A DNA stretch of 64,000 nucleotides from Burkholderia ubonensis subsp. mesacidophila (GTDB lineage: Bacteria; Pseudomonadota; Gammaproteobacteria; Burkholderiales; Burkholderiaceae), in the NCBI RefSeq assembly GCF_002097715.1, contig NZ_CP020738.1, forward strand, positions 2,418,001 through 2,482,000. Reading direction: 5' to 3'. This document shows, in pieces, positions 8,029-17,029 of the stretch; the stretch's first letter is position 1, and every line of letters starts with the position of its first letter. Position numbers and translations under genes: made by a program. The notes under the pieces were generated by a model. It was given only the letters and a program-made list of their open reading frames with translations, was not told the origin of the DNA and made no database searches.

Positions 8029-9297
8029 CTATGGCTTGGCCCCTTCGTCCGGCTTGATGTGGCGGAAAGCGACCAGCAGCGAAAGGTCATACGCGATCTT
8101 CAGCGCACCGCATGCGACCAGCGGCGCCCCGAGCCAGCCAAGGCCGAACAGGCCGCCGGCCAGCGTAGGCGCGATCGCCGCTGCCAGGCTGCGCGGCACG
8201 GACGTGAAGCTGGCGGCGGCCGGGCGCTCCGCCGGCGTGACGACGGCCATCACGTAAGCGGTTCGCGTCGGCACGTCCATCTGCGACAACGCGCTGCGCA
8301 TCAGCAGCAGCGCCAACGTCACCGGCAGCGACGGCGCCAGGGCAGCGCCGATCAGGCATATGCTCGACGGGATGTGCGTGAAGACCATCGTGTTGAGCAG
8401 GCCGATCTTGCGTGAGAGCGGTGCCGCCGCGAGTTGGGAGCCTGCGGCGAGCAGGCCGGTGCAGAAAAAGAACTGGCCGGCTGCGCTGACGGAGAACCCG
8501 AATCGCTGCATCAGCCAGAGCGACAGCAACGAGTTGACGATGAGGCCGCCCGCGAACGCGTCGACACTGAACAGCAGCGCAAGCCGCGTGACGATGTGCC
8601 GCGATGGCCCGAGCGGAGGCGCCGCTGCCGCCGCGTGCGATCCTGTGCGCGGCAACCTCGTGTACAGCACGCAGACCGCGAGGCCTGTCGCCGCATACAC
8701 GACAAACATCGCGCGCATTGCGGCCAGCAGCGAAATCCCGGCATGCGACGCAAGCCAAAGCGGCAGGCCCGCGGCGAGCGAGCCCAAGGCGGCTGACACG
8801 GCGCCGACCAGGCTGTAGCGCGCAAACAGCGAGGTCCGTGCATGACCGGTTGCCGCTTCGGCGAGACGCGCCTGCTCGAGCGGCAAGAACAGGCTGACGT
8901 CGCCCGAACTCGGATTGAGCGTGCCGACGAAGGCGACGACAAGCAGCGGCCACATGCTCGACAGGCTGGCGAAACCGACGCCGGTGGCGGCCATCAGGAT
9001 CGCCGCGAGGGTCAGCATGCGACGGTGCGGGAAACGGCTGGCCACCATGCCGACCGCGATTGTCGCGACGGCCGAGCCCATCAACGTCGCGGTGCTGATC
9101 AGTCCCACATCGATTTGCGCGAAACCGAGCGAGAGCAAGTACGCGGGGAGCAGCACCGCGATGAAGCCGTCACAGAACCCGCGCAGGCCACGGCTCACGA
9201 GGATGAGCCACGCGGCAGGCTCGACGCCGGCCGGAAGGAATCGGCGCGAGAGACGGATCGCGAACGAGACGGCCACGCGGCCGCTAGGCACGTGCAT
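8029..9297 (-). CDS. Major facilitator superfamily transporter in the chromate cluster
   Basis: This 422-residue membrane protein has about 12 hydrophobic segments and MFS features: the loop 2-3 motif around VGMVASRFPHRRMLTLAAIL and a central hydrophilic loop near residues 210-225. The substrate cannot be read from the sequence. It overlaps the ChrB-domain gene by 14 bp, so the two are translationally linked. MFS genes next to chrA-chrB are common in beta-proteobacterial chromate clusters, making efflux of an oxyanion or related stress product the best guess. Confidence 0.85.
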   Translation of the reverse strand: MHVPSGRVAVSFAIRLSRRFLPAGVEPAAWLILVSRGLRGFCDGFIAVLLPAYLLSLGFAQIDVGLISTATLMGSAVATIAVGMVASRFPHRRMLTLAAILMAATGVGFASLSSMWPLLVVAFVGTLNPSSGDVSLFLPLEQARLAEAATGHARTSLFARYSLVGAVSAALGSLAAGLPLWLASHAGISLLAAMRAMFVVYAATGLAVCVLYTRLPRTGSHAAAAAPPLGPSRHIVTRLALLFSVDAFAGGLIVNSLLSLWLMQRFGFSVSAAGQFFFCTGLLAAGSQLAAAPLSRKIGLLNTMVFTHIPSSICLIGAALAPSLPVTLALLLMRSALSQMDVPTRTAYVMAVVTPAERPAAASFTSVPRSLAAAIAPTLAGGLFGLGWLGAPLVACGALKIAYDLSLLVAFRHIKPDEGAKP

Positions 9298-9712
9298 CGC
9301 GTTGACACCACGCGTAGAGCGCGTCGTACATCACCATCCCGTGCCGTAGCTGCTCGTGATCGTCGGCGAAGTTCCTGGAAAGGCCGATCGAGATCGCATA
9401 CAGGCCGGCCGCTTCCGGCGCGAGATCGAGCCGCCCGGTATCCGCGCCGCGCACGATCTCGGCGAGTTTGAGCAAGGCCGGGTCATGCAACTGGTACTTG
9501 TCGAGAAACGCATCGAAGCTGCAACGGTCGTCGTGGTGTCCAAGCTCGACGTCAGGCACGTCGTAAGGAATCGCGCCGGTTTCCCCCGCCAGTCGCAACA
9601 CGTCCGCGCCCGGGACGTAGAGGAACTCGGGGGCCTCGTCGATAAAGCGGGCGATCAGCCACGGGCAAGCGATGCGATCGATCTTCGGTCGTTCCCGCGT
9701 GATCCACTTCAT
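9284..9712 (-). CDS. Stand-alone ChrB C-terminal domain protein
   Basis: This 142-residue protein corresponds to only the C-terminal half of ChrB. Its motifs RIACPWLIARFIDEAPEFLYV, LGHHDDRCSFDAFL and LAEIVRGADTGRLDLAPEA align with DRVASAWLVQRFIDARARFI and LGEIVHALDVGG of the full ChrB at 10915-11892. The Cys in ACPWL and the His/Asp/Cys cluster HHDDRC are candidate metal or thiol sites. It lacks the N-terminal regulatory part. It sits 27 bp after chrA and overlaps the MFS gene. Confidence 0.85.
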   Translation of the reverse strand: MKWITRERPKIDRIACPWLIARFIDEAPEFLYVPGADVLRLAGETGAIPYDVPDVELGHHDDRCSFDAFLDKYQLHDPALLKLAEIVRGADTGRLDLAPEAAGLYAISIGLSRNFADDHEQLRHGMVMYDALYAWCQRDARA

Positions 9713-9739
9713 TTCACGTCTCCTGTCCCGCCATGCGAG

Positions 9740-10918
9740 TCATCGATGGAGCAGCGGGTAAGCCACCAGCCCGAAGAGTGCCGCGGCGGTCACGATCACC
9801 GGTTCCTGCAGCTTCTTGAAGCGCCACAGCAGCACGACCGTTGCAACGGCGAGGATGGCGGTGGGGATATCGACGATCGAGCGCTTCGCGATGACGAGCA
9901 CGGAGCCCGTGATCGCGCCGACCGCCGCCGCCGTGATGCCGTTGACGAATGCCTTGACGTCGGGCCGATGGCCGTACTTCTTCACGTAGGGCGCAGGAAT
10001 GATGGTGAACAGATAGCAAGGCAGGAACGTGCCGAGCGCCGCGACGCACGCGCCGGGCAGGCCCGCCACGATGTACCCGATAAAGCCGACCGTGATCACG
10101 ACCGGCCCCGGCGTGATCATCGCGACCGCGACCGCGTCGACGAACTGCTTGTCGTTCAGCCAGTGATGTTCGGTCACGACGCCGCCGTACAGGAACGGCA
10201 CGATCGCGAGCCCCGATCCGAACACGAACGCGCCGGCTTTAGCGAAGAACACGCCGATCTGCGCGAGTTGCGGCAGATCGATTCCGCTCAACAGGCCGCT
10301 TGCCGCCGGCAGGTTCGCACCGGCGAGGGCATTCAGTCCGCCCTTGTGCAGCCATTTGGGCGGGGCGCGCCAGAACCAGCCCAACAGGCCGGCGACAATG
10401 AAGAGCCACGCGATTTCCGATTCCGTGATGAAGGTCACGGCAGCCAGCGTCAGGAAGATCGCCCAGAGCAGCTTGTCGTTGCCGACGGTCTTGGTGGTGA
10501 GCTTGTAGGCGCTCATCGCGATGATGCCGACCACCGCGGCCCCGACGCCGTAGAACACCGCCTGCATCCATGACAGTCCGCCGAAGTGCACATAGGCGAA
10601 CCCGAGCCCGAGCACCATCAGGAACGACGGCAGCACGAACGCGAGCCCGACGAGGGTCGCGCCGAGGATCCGGTAGTGGACGAAGCCGAGATAGATCGCG
10701 AGCTGGGCGGCCATCGGCCCCGGTGCGAGCTGGGCCAGCGTGAGCCCTTCCTTGTAATCGGCCTCAGTGATCCAGCCGTGCTTCTCGACGAGATCGCGGC
10801 GCATGTAGCCGGCGAGCGCGACCGGGCCGCCGAATCCGAACGTGCCGAGGCGCAGCATGTATCCGACCAGTTGACCCAGCGAGTAGCTCGGCGCGTTGGT
10901 GGCAATTGTCGTGGTCAT
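9740..10918 (-). CDS. chrA: Chromate transporter ChrA (two-domain form)
   Basis: This 392-residue inner-membrane chromate efflux protein has the duplicated CHR architecture. The first half carries GTFGFGGPVALAGYMRRDLV and LAQLAPGPMAAQLAIYLG; the second carries FGSGLAIVPFLYGGVV and AMITPGPVVITVGFIGYIVA. Both halves are hydrophobic, with about 10-12 segments in all, and the length matches long-chain CHR proteins. It overlaps the chrB stop by 4 bp (ATGA), showing tight co-expression with the regulator. Confidence 0.95.
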   Translation of the reverse strand: MTTTIATNAPSYSLGQLVGYMLRLGTFGFGGPVALAGYMRRDLVEKHGWITEADYKEGLTLAQLAPGPMAAQLAIYLGFVHYRILGATLVGLAFVLPSFLMVLGLGFAYVHFGGLSWMQAVFYGVGAAVVGIIAMSAYKLTTKTVGNDKLLWAIFLTLAAVTFITESEIAWLFIVAGLLGWFWRAPPKWLHKGGLNALAGANLPAASGLLSGIDLPQLAQIGVFFAKAGAFVFGSGLAIVPFLYGGVVTEHHWLNDKQFVDAVAVAMITPGPVVITVGFIGYIVAGLPGACVAALGTFLPCYLFTIIPAPYVKKYGHRPDVKAFVNGITAAAVGAITGSVLVIAKRSIVDIPTAILAVATVVLLWRFKKLQEPVIVTAAALFGLVAYPLLHR

Positions 10919-11892
10919 GAACGTCCCCCGGTCTCGCTTTTTCCATTCGACGCAAAGTGCGCGTACAGCGCATCGAGCACCGCGCTCATCTGTTCCAGCA
11001 ACTGATCGTCGTTTTCGGCGCGTTGTCGCGTGCCGGCCATCACGGCCTCGAAGCCGACCGCTTCAGGCACGGCCGGGCCGCCGACGTCGAGCGCATGCAC
11101 GATCTCGCCGAGCCGCATCAACGCCGCGTCCTTGTCGAGCCCGAAACTCGCGAGCAGCACCTCGAACGTCACGCGCTCGCCGACGTGCGTGAATGCGGCG
11201 CCGTCGAAATCGAAGCCGAGCGCGTCAGGCGGGCACTCGGCCGGCGACGCGAGCCAGATGAAGCGCGCCCGCGCGTCGATGAAGCGCTGGACCAGCCACG
11301 CGCTGGCGACGCGATCGACCCACATGCGCTGACGCGTCGCCCAGGTGCGCCCTTTGTACTCGTCGATCGCGAGCAGGCGGATGGCGCGCTCCGCGGCGTG
11401 CGGCTCGCCCGGCGACAGCACGGTGTCGACGAGCGCGGCGAAGTCCTGCAACGCGACTTCGGCCCGGGTTGCCGAGTCGCCCGGGAAGTAGTCGATCGCT
11501 CGAATGGTGTCGAAGTCCTTGCGCAGGCGGCGCAACAGGCGCGTCAATTCCGTGGCGGACTGCCCGGCAAGCGTCTTGCGGGCATCCGCGAGCGCCCGGG
11601 TGAAGGCGGCGTATTCCTCGTCGCGATCGAAGAGCGCGCGGAATTCCCCTTCCTGCGACGCGTTGAGGCTCGGCGCCCGCAACAGGTGGGCGGTGCCGCC
11701 GCTTTCTGCGATCGCACCCGCGAGCTCACGCAGCATGCCTTCTCGCTCTTCCGTGTACGGCAGCAGGTAAATGCCGTCGCGCAACACCGCGCAGCCCTTT
11801 GCCTTGAGCGCGCGCCAGAACCGCATGCGAGCCGTTGCGTTCTCCGTCGGCAGGGTCAGGACAAGGAGCGACCACGTTGAGATAGTATCCAT
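10915..11892 (-). CDS. chrB: Chromate resistance regulator ChrB
   Basis: This protein is 325 residues from the chosen ATG. The N-terminal half has LLVLTLPTENATARMRFWRA and CAVLRDGIYLLPY, the hallmark of ChrB, a chromate-responsive regulator in other proteobacteria. The C-terminal half (WVDRVASAWLVQRFID, LGEIVHALDVGG) is the ChrB domain repeated in the stand-alone protein at 9284-9712. ATG at 11892 matches family N-termini; an in-frame GTG at 11910 would add six residues. Neither start has a clear Shine-Dalgarno, so a leaderless message is possible. It is the first gene of the leftward chromate operon. Confidence 0.92.
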   Translation of the reverse strand: MDTISTWSLLVLTLPTENATARMRFWRALKAKGCAVLRDGIYLLPYTEEREGMLRELAGAIAESGGTAHLLRAPSLNASQEGEFRALFDRDEEYAAFTRALADARKTLAGQSATELTRLLRRLRKDFDTIRAIDYFPGDSATRAEVALQDFAALVDTVLSPGEPHAAERAIRLLAIDEYKGRTWATRQRMWVDRVASAWLVQRFIDARARFIWLASPAECPPDALGFDFDGAAFTHVGERVTFEVLLASFGLDKDAALMRLGEIVHALDVGGPAVPEAVGFEAVMAGTRQRAENDDQLLEQMSAVLDALYAHFASNGKSETGGRS

Positions 11893-11906
11893 GTAGACAA
11901 TACTAC
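11893..11906. promoter_or_regulatory. Small inverted repeat abutting the chrB start
   Basis: GTAG-N6-CTAC lies directly in front of the ATG at 11892, inside an AT-rich stretch that is unusual here. A related CTAC-containing element (ATCTACAAATCTAC) follows within 35 bp. It could be an autoregulatory ChrB site or part of a promoter; evidence is positional only. Confidence 0.3.
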
Positions 11907-12114
11907 TCACACGTCACGACATCTACAAATCTACTTTGAGCGACTTGCCGCGTGATGACATGTCGCGCTCCGGGCCGTCCTGGCCGATTGATAGCCCACG
12001 CGCATCAATCCTTCGAAAAAATGCACTTCTCGCGGCCGCCGATCCGGACCACCATGTGCGCTTCGCTCCGGCCCCGCCCGGACGCCATCCAATGAAATAT
12101 CCGGAGACAACCCG

Positions 12115-13404
12115 ATGTCACATTCCGTGGCCACCCCCTCCCCGTCCAGGGCCGCGGCCGTATTCCGCGTCACCGCCGGCAACTTCCTCGAGCAGTTCGA
12201 CTTCTTCCTGTTCGGTTTCTATGCAACGCAGATCGCGTCGGTGTTCTTCCCGTCGAGCAGCGAGTTCGCGTCGCTGATGATGACCTTCGCGGTGTTCGGC
12301 GCGGGCTTCCTGATGCGCCCGCTCGGCGCGATCGTGCTCGGCGCGTACATCGACGAGGTCGGCCGCCGCAAGGGGCTGATCGTCACGCTGTCGATCATGG
12401 CGAGCGGCACGATCCTGATCGCGTTCGTGCCCGGCTACGCGTCGATCGGCCTGCTCGCGCCGGCCGCCGTGCTCGCCGGCCGCCTGCTGCAGGGCTTCTC
12501 GGCCGGCGCGGAGCTGGGCGGCGTGTCCGTCTATCTCGCGGAGATGGCGACGCCTGGCCGCAAGGGCTTCTACACGAGCTGGCAGTCGGCCAGCCAGCAG
12601 GTGTCGATCGTCGTCGCGGCCGCGCTCGGCTTCGCGCTGAACCAGTGGCTCAGTGCCGCGCAGATCGCCGCGTGGGGCTGGCGCGTGCCGTTCCTCGTCG
12701 GCTGCCTGATCGTGCCGGCGATCTTCATGCTGCGCCGCAATCTGCAGGAAACCGAAGAATATGCGCAGCGCCGCCATCGCCCGTCGATGCGCGAGGTGTT
12801 CGCGACGCTCGCGCGCAACTGGGGCGTCGTGCTCGGCGGCATGCTGCTCGTCGCGATGACGACGACGAGCTTCTACCTGATCACCGTCTACGCGCCGACC
12901 TTCGGCAAGACCGTGCTGCACCTGAGCACCGCGGACAGCCTGCTCGTGACGCTGTGCGTCGCCGTGTCGAACTTCATCTGGCTGCCGATCGGCGGCGCGC
13001 TGTCCGACCGCTTCGGCCGCCGCCCGGTGCTGCTCGCGATGACCGCGCTGAACGTGCTGACCGCGTACCCCGCGCTGTCGCTGCTCGCGCACGCGCCGAG
13101 CTTCGTCAACATGCTGCTCGTGCTGCTGTGGCTGTCGTTCATGTACGGCCTCTACAACGGCGCGATGGTCGCCGCGCTGACCGAGGTGATGCCCGCCGAC
13201 GTGCGCGTCGCCGGCTTCTCGCTCGCGTACAGCCTCGCGACCGCGGTGTTCGGCGGCTTCACGCCCGCGATCTCGACCGCGCTGATCCACTCGACCGGCG
13301 ACAAGGCCGCACCCGGCTACTGGATGAGCTTCGCCGCCGCGTGCGCGTTCGGCGCGACGGTGTTGCTGTACAGCCGCCGCCGCGACGCGCTGCGCGCCGC
13401 GTGA
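12115..13404 (+). CDS. MHS-family carboxylate/H+ symporter (citrate or tricarballylate type)
   Basis: This 429-residue, 12-segment MFS protein belongs to the metabolite:H+ symporter branch. It shows [19 protein letters not shown] at the first segment, [20 protein letters not shown] in loop 2-3, [20 protein letters not shown], and [13 protein letters not shown] in loop 8-9. The pattern resembles citrate/tricarballylate carriers (CitA/TcuC). No tcuA or tcuB genes are adjacent, so the substrate stays open. The ATG follows GGAGA at good spacing. A ModA-like binding protein gene follows by 70 bp. Confidence 0.85.
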   Translation: MSHSVATPSPSRAAAVFRVTAGNFLEQFDFFLFGFYATQIASVFFPSSSEFASLMMTFAVFGAGFLMRPLGAIVLGAYIDEVGRRKGLIVTLSIMASGTILIAFVPGYASIGLLAPAAVLAGRLLQGFSAGAELGGVSVYLAEMATPGRKGFYTSWQSASQQVSIVVAAALGFALNQWLSAAQIAAWGWRVPFLVGCLIVPAIFMLRRNLQETEEYAQRRHRPSMREVFATLARNWGVVLGGMLLVAMTTTSFYLITVYAPTFGKTVLHLSTADSLLVTLCVAVSNFIWLPIGGALSDRFGRRPVLLAMTALNVLTAYPALSLLAHAPSFVNMLLVLLWLSFMYGLYNGAMVAALTEVMPADVRVAGFSLAYSLATAVFGGFTPAISTALIHSTGDKAAPGYWMSFAAACAFGATVLLYSRRRDALRAA

Positions 13405-13474
13405 TCGGCCCGGCGGCTCACTCACGTGCGGCGCCGGTGCGCCGCGCTTTCTCCCGACCTCCGGAACCCGCCCG

Positions 13475-14263
13475 ATGAACAATCGACCGCTCACCCGCCG
13501 CGCGGCAATCTGGCTCGCCGCCGCGCTCGCCTCCGTCGCGCTCCAGGCCCGCGCCGCCGAATTGCACGTGATGATTTCCGGCGGCTTCACCGCCGCCTAC
13601 CAGCAGCTCGGCCCCGGCTTCACCGCCGCGACCGGCGACACGCTCGACACGATCCGCGGCCCGTCGATGGGCCAGTCGAAGGAGGCGATTCCGAACCGCC
13701 TCGCGCGCGGCGAGCAGGCCGACGTGCTGATCATGGTCGGCTACGCGCTCGACAAGCTGATCCAGGAAGGCAAGGTGATCCCTGCGTCGCGCGTCGAGCT
13801 CGCCGATTCGCGGATCGGCATGGTCGTGCGCGCGGGCGCGCCGAAACCGGACATCGGCACCGTCGACGGGCTGAAGGACGCGCTGCTGCGCGCGAAGTCG
13901 GTCGCGTACTCGGACAGCGCGAGCGGCGTCTACATCGAGCAGGAAATGTTCAGGAAGCTCGGCATCGAAGCGCAGGTTCGCCCGAAGGCGTCGATGGTGC
14001 CGAAGATCCCGGTCGCGTCGGTCGTCGCGAACGGCGACTACGAGATCGGCTTCCAGCAGGTCAGCGAACTGCTGCCGGCGCAGGGCGTCACGTACGTCGG
14101 CAAGGTGCCCGAAGCGGTGCAGTCGGTCACGCGCTTCGCGGGCGGCATTCCGGTCGGCGCCGCGCATCCGGAGAACGCGAAGACGCTGCTCGACTATCTC
14201 GCGTCGCCGCAGGCGCAGCCGGTCGTGCGGGCGACCGGGCTCGATTCGGTGACGGCGCGCTGA
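13475..14263 (+). CDS. ModA-like periplasmic substrate-binding protein
   Basis: This 262-residue exported protein has an N-terminal RR-containing signal ending QARA. The mature part has the type II binding fold: HVMISGGFTAAYQQLGPGF, GEQADVLIMVGYALDKLIQE, AKSVAYSDSASGVYIEQEMF and a C-terminal ALDYLASPQAQPVV-like segment (here TLLDYLASPQAQPVV). This matches molybdate-binding ModA relatives, often annotated for organic anions or tungstate. No ABC permease or ATPase is adjacent. It may work with the upstream symporter locus or be an orphan receptor. Confidence 0.8.
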   Translation: MNNRPLTRRAAIWLAAALASVALQARAAELHVMISGGFTAAYQQLGPGFTAATGDTLDTIRGPSMGQSKEAIPNRLARGEQADVLIMVGYALDKLIQEGKVIPASRVELADSRIGMVVRAGAPKPDIGTVDGLKDALLRAKSVAYSDSASGVYIEQEMFRKLGIEAQVRPKASMVPKIPVASVVANGDYEIGFQQVSELLPAQGVTYVGKVPEAVQSVTRFAGGIPVGAAHPENAKTLLDYLASPQAQPVVRATGLDSVTAR

Positions 14264-14299
14264 CATGCCGGACGCGCATGAACACGCCGCCCAGGCCCT

Positions 14300-15010
14300 T
14301 CAGATGCCGGCCTGATTCACGCGCTTCGACAGCGCGTCCGCGCTTTCCTTCCGTTCGCTGTACCGGTCGACGAGGTACGGGCCGATGTCCCGGGTCAGCA
14401 GCGTGAACTTGACCAGTTCCTCCATGACGTCCACGACGCGATCGAAATAGGCGGACGGCTTCATCCGGCCCGCGTCGTCGAATTCCATGAACGCCTTCGC
14501 CACCGACGACTGGTTCGGGATGGTCAGCATGCGCATCCAGCGCCCCAGCACGCGCATCTGGTTCACGGCGTTGAACGACTGCGAGCCGCCGCTGACCTGC
14601 ATGACGGCAAGCGTCTTTCCCTGGGTCGGCCGGATGGCGCCGACCGACAGCGGAATCCAGTCGATCTGCGACTTCATGATGCCGGTCATCGCGCCGTGCC
14701 GTTCGGGCGAGCACCACACCATGCCTTCCGACCATTGCGCCAGCTCACGCAGTTCGACGACTTTCGGGTGACTCTCGGGCGCGTCATCGGGCAACGGCAA
14801 ACCGCTCGGATCGAATACGCGCGCGTCGGCGCCCATCGCCGTCAGCAGGCGTGCGGCTTCCTCGATCAGCAGGCGGCTGAACGAACGCTCCCGCAGCGAA
14901 CCGTACAGGAGCAGGAATCGGGGCGGATGGGTCGACGGCGACGACGGCCGCAAGCGGCTGGCGTCCGGCACGCGGAACAGTGCAGCGTCGAGCTGCGGCA
15001 GGTCAGTCAT
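14300..15010 (-). CDS. arsH: ArsH, NADPH-dependent FMN oxidoreductase
   Basis: This 236-residue flavoprotein has the FMN-binding signature [20 protein letters not shown] and the later loops [20 protein letters not shown] and [18 protein letters not shown]. These are diagnostic of ArsH, which oxidises trivalent organoarsenicals and has wider quinone/metal reductase activity. It is the last gene of the arsR-arsC-acr3-arsH operon, 20 bp after acr3. The N-terminal extension (about 30 residues, Ser/Pro-rich) is typical. Confidence 0.95.
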   Translation of the reverse strand: MTDLPQLDAALFRVPDASRLRPSSPSTHPPRFLLLYGSLRERSFSRLLIEEAARLLTAMGADARVFDPSGLPLPDDAPESHPKVVELRELAQWSEGMVWCSPERHGAMTGIMKSQIDWIPLSVGAIRPTQGKTLAVMQVSGGSQSFNAVNQMRVLGRWMRMLTIPNQSSVAKAFMEFDDAGRMKPSAYFDRVVDVMEELVKFTLLTRDIGPYLVDRYSERKESADALSKRVNQAGI

Positions 15011-15030
15011 GGTTTGGTCCTCGTGTTTGC

Positions 15031-16101
15031 TCAAGCCCGCTCGTACCAGCCTTTGGACTGGTTGACGATGCGCACCACCAGCAGCATGACCGGCACTTCG
15101 ATCAGCACGCCCACGACGGTGGCCAGCGCTGCGCCGGAATGGAAGCCGAACAGGCTGATCGCGGCCGCGACCGCCAGCTCGAAGAAGTTGGATGCGCCGA
15201 TCAGCGCCGACGGGCACGCGATACTGTGCTTTTCGCCGACGGCGCGATTCAGCCAGTACGCGAGCGCCGAGTTGAAGAACACCTGGATCAGGATCGGCAC
15301 CGCGAGCAGCGCAATCACGAGCGGCTGCGTCAGGATCGCTTCGCCCTGGAACGCGAACAGCAGCACCAGCGTGGCCAGCAGCGCGGTGATGGACCACGGG
15401 CCGATCTTCGCCATCGCGGCGTCGAACGCCGCCTGCCCCTTCGCAAGCAGCAGCTTGCGCCAGACCTGCGCGAGAATCACCGGAATGACGATGTAGAGCA
15501 CGACCGACGTGAGCAGCGTGGCCCATGGCACCGTAATCGCGGACATGCCCAGCAGCAGGCCGACCAGCGGCGCGAAGGCGATCACCATGATGCTGTCGTT
15601 CAACGCCACCTGCGACAGCGTGAACAACGGATCGCCGCCGGTCAGCCGGCTCCAGACGAATACCATCGCCGTGCAGGGCGCGGCGGCCAGCAGGATCAGG
15701 CCGGCGATGTAGCTGTCGAGCTGCGCCGCCGGCAGCATGGGTGCAAACAGATGCTGGATGAACAGCCAGCCGAGAAACGCCATCGAGAACGGCTTGACGA
15801 GCCAGTTCACGACCAGCGTGACGCCGATGCCTTTGACGTGCTGACGGACTTCATGCAGCGCGCCGAAGTCGACCTTCACGAGCATCGGGATGATCATCAC
15901 CCAGATCAGCAGCCCGACGGGGAGGTTGACCTCTGCATATTCCATCCGGCCAATCTGCTGAAACAGGCCGGGCAGCGCCTGGCCGAGCGCGATGCCGGCG
16001 ACGATACACAGCGCCACCCACACTGTCAGATAGCGTTCGAAGAAGTTGATGGCGGGCTTTGCGCCTGCCCTTTCCGGCGGGACGACGTTGGACGTGTTCA
16101 T
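15031..16101 (-). CDS. arsB: Arsenite efflux permease, ACR3 family
   Basis: This 356-residue inner-membrane protein has ten likely membrane spans and exports As(III). ACR3 signatures include [40 protein letters not shown], the conserved Cys loop [19 protein letters not shown] and [20 protein letters not shown]. It is not the ArsB fold, although the symbol arsB is widely used for both. It is 27 bp downstream of arsC. Confidence 0.95.
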   Translation of the reverse strand: MNTSNVVPPERAGAKPAINFFERYLTVWVALCIVAGIALGQALPGLFQQIGRMEYAEVNLPVGLLIWVMIIPMLVKVDFGALHEVRQHVKGIGVTLVVNWLVKPFSMAFLGWLFIQHLFAPMLPAAQLDSYIAGLILLAAAPCTAMVFVWSRLTGGDPLFTLSQVALNDSIMVIAFAPLVGLLLGMSAITVPWATLLTSVVLYIVIPVILAQVWRKLLLAKGQAAFDAAMAKIGPWSITALLATLVLLFAFQGEAILTQPLVIALLAVPILIQVFFNSALAYWLNRAVGEKHSIACPSALIGASNFFELAVAAAISLFGFHSGAALATVVGVLIEVPVMLLVVRIVNQSKGWYERA

Positions 16102-16128
16102 TGGACGGCTCGATGCTCAGGTATCCGA

Positions 16129-16623
16129 TCAGTTTTGCGAGATGTCGACCAGGGCCGCCTGGAGCTCGGCATTGCCCATGCGATCGAGCGGCAGCATCAG
16201 CATCTGCAGCATCCGATAGCCGATCGCCTGGCGGGTGAGCTCGAACGCGAGCCGCTTGCCGTCGTCGCCGCCCGGCGCGTTCGACGGATCGGCGTAGCCC
16301 CAATGCACCTTGACGGGACTGCCGGGCCAGTACGGGCACGTCTCGGCCGCCGCGCTGTCGCACACCGTGATGACGATGCGCATTTCAGGCGCGCCGTCGC
16401 CGACGAACTCATCCCAGCTCTTGCTGTGGTAGCCGCCGACGTCGATGCCCGCGCCCGTCAGCGCGTCGAGCGCGAACGGATTGAGCCGCCCGCTCGGCGC
16501 ACTGCCGGCGCTGTACGCGCGCACGTCCTTGCCGAGCTTCGCGGCCCAATGATTGAGCATCCCTTCCGCCAGCACGCTGCGCGCCGAGTTGTGGGTGCAG
16601 AGGATCAATACGTTCGTGGTCAT
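16129..16623 (-). CDS. arsC: Arsenate reductase ArsC (low-molecular-weight phosphatase type)
   Basis: This 164-residue cytoplasmic enzyme reduces arsenate to arsenite for export. The P-loop LCTHNSARS (Cys9-x5-Arg15) and two further cysteines in ITVCDSAAAETCPYWPG (about Cys88 and Cys96) complete the redox relay of the thioredoxin-dependent class. WGYADPSNAPG supplies the general-acid Asp loop. It overlaps arsR by 4 bp (ATGA). Confidence 0.95.
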   Translation of the reverse strand: MTTNVLILCTHNSARSVLAEGMLNHWAAKLGKDVRAYSAGSAPSGRLNPFALDALTGAGIDVGGYHSKSWDEFVGDGAPEMRIVITVCDSAAAETCPYWPGSPVKVHWGYADPSNAPGGDDGKRLAFELTRQAIGYRMLQMLMLPLDRMGNAELQAALVDISQN

Positions 16624-16955
16624 CGGCAAGGCTCGCTGGATGTCGAACACGCGGCCGCCGGCGAGCAGGGATTGCCGCCGCAGCAGTTCTCGGTGAGGTA
16701 CGCCAGCAGGCCGTTCATCGTTGCGAAGTTCGCGCAATAGAACACGAAGCGGCCCTCCTGGCGGCTGGTGACGAGCTGCGCATGCGCCAGTTCCTTCAAG
16801 TGGAACGAGAGCGATGACGGGGGCACGTCCAGCAGCGACGCGATCTGGCCGGCCGGCAAGCCTTGCGGTCCCGCTTGCACCAACGCGCGGAAGACGGCGA
16901 GCCGGGACTCGTGCGCAAGCGCCGCGAGTGCGGCAATGGTCTGGTTCATTTCCAT
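16620..16955 (-). CDS. arsR: ArsR-family arsenite-responsive repressor
   Basis: This 111-residue winged-helix repressor has the recognition region LPAGQIASLLDVPPSSLSFH followed by LKELAHAQLVTSRQEGRFVF. It lacks the ELCVCDL-type As site in the recognition helix. Instead, cysteines cluster at the C-terminus (NCCGGNPC plus two more), resembling the C-terminal As(III) site of Acidithiobacillus-type ArsR. Starts at 16955 or 16949 are both possible, as no good ribosome-binding site is seen. It is the first gene of the ars operon, with TTCGA repeats immediately upstream. Confidence 0.93.
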   Translation of the reverse strand: MEMNQTIAALAALAHESRLAVFRALVQAGPQGLPAGQIASLLDVPPSSLSFHLKELAHAQLVTSRQEGRFVFYCANFATMNGLLAYLTENCCGGNPCSPAAACSTSSEPCR

Positions 16956-16957
16956 TA

Positions 16958-16981
16958 TTCGATAATAGTCGAAATATCGAA
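16958..16981. promoter_or_regulatory. Putative ArsR operator
   Basis: TTCGA-N6-TCGAA (16958-16973) forms an inverted repeat in an AT-rich stretch right at the arsR start, with an additional TCGAA at 16977-16981. The location over the likely promoter suits autorepression. Confidence 0.55.
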
Positions 16982-17029
16982 GCATGAGAAGCCGCATCGA
17001 CGGCAGTGCGCCCCGCCTTGTCCGATCCG

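Noticed and set aside
12115..14263. Tricarballylate utilisation operon
   Set aside because: Only the transporter resembles TcuC; tcuA and tcuB are absent and the next gene is a ModA-like binding protein.
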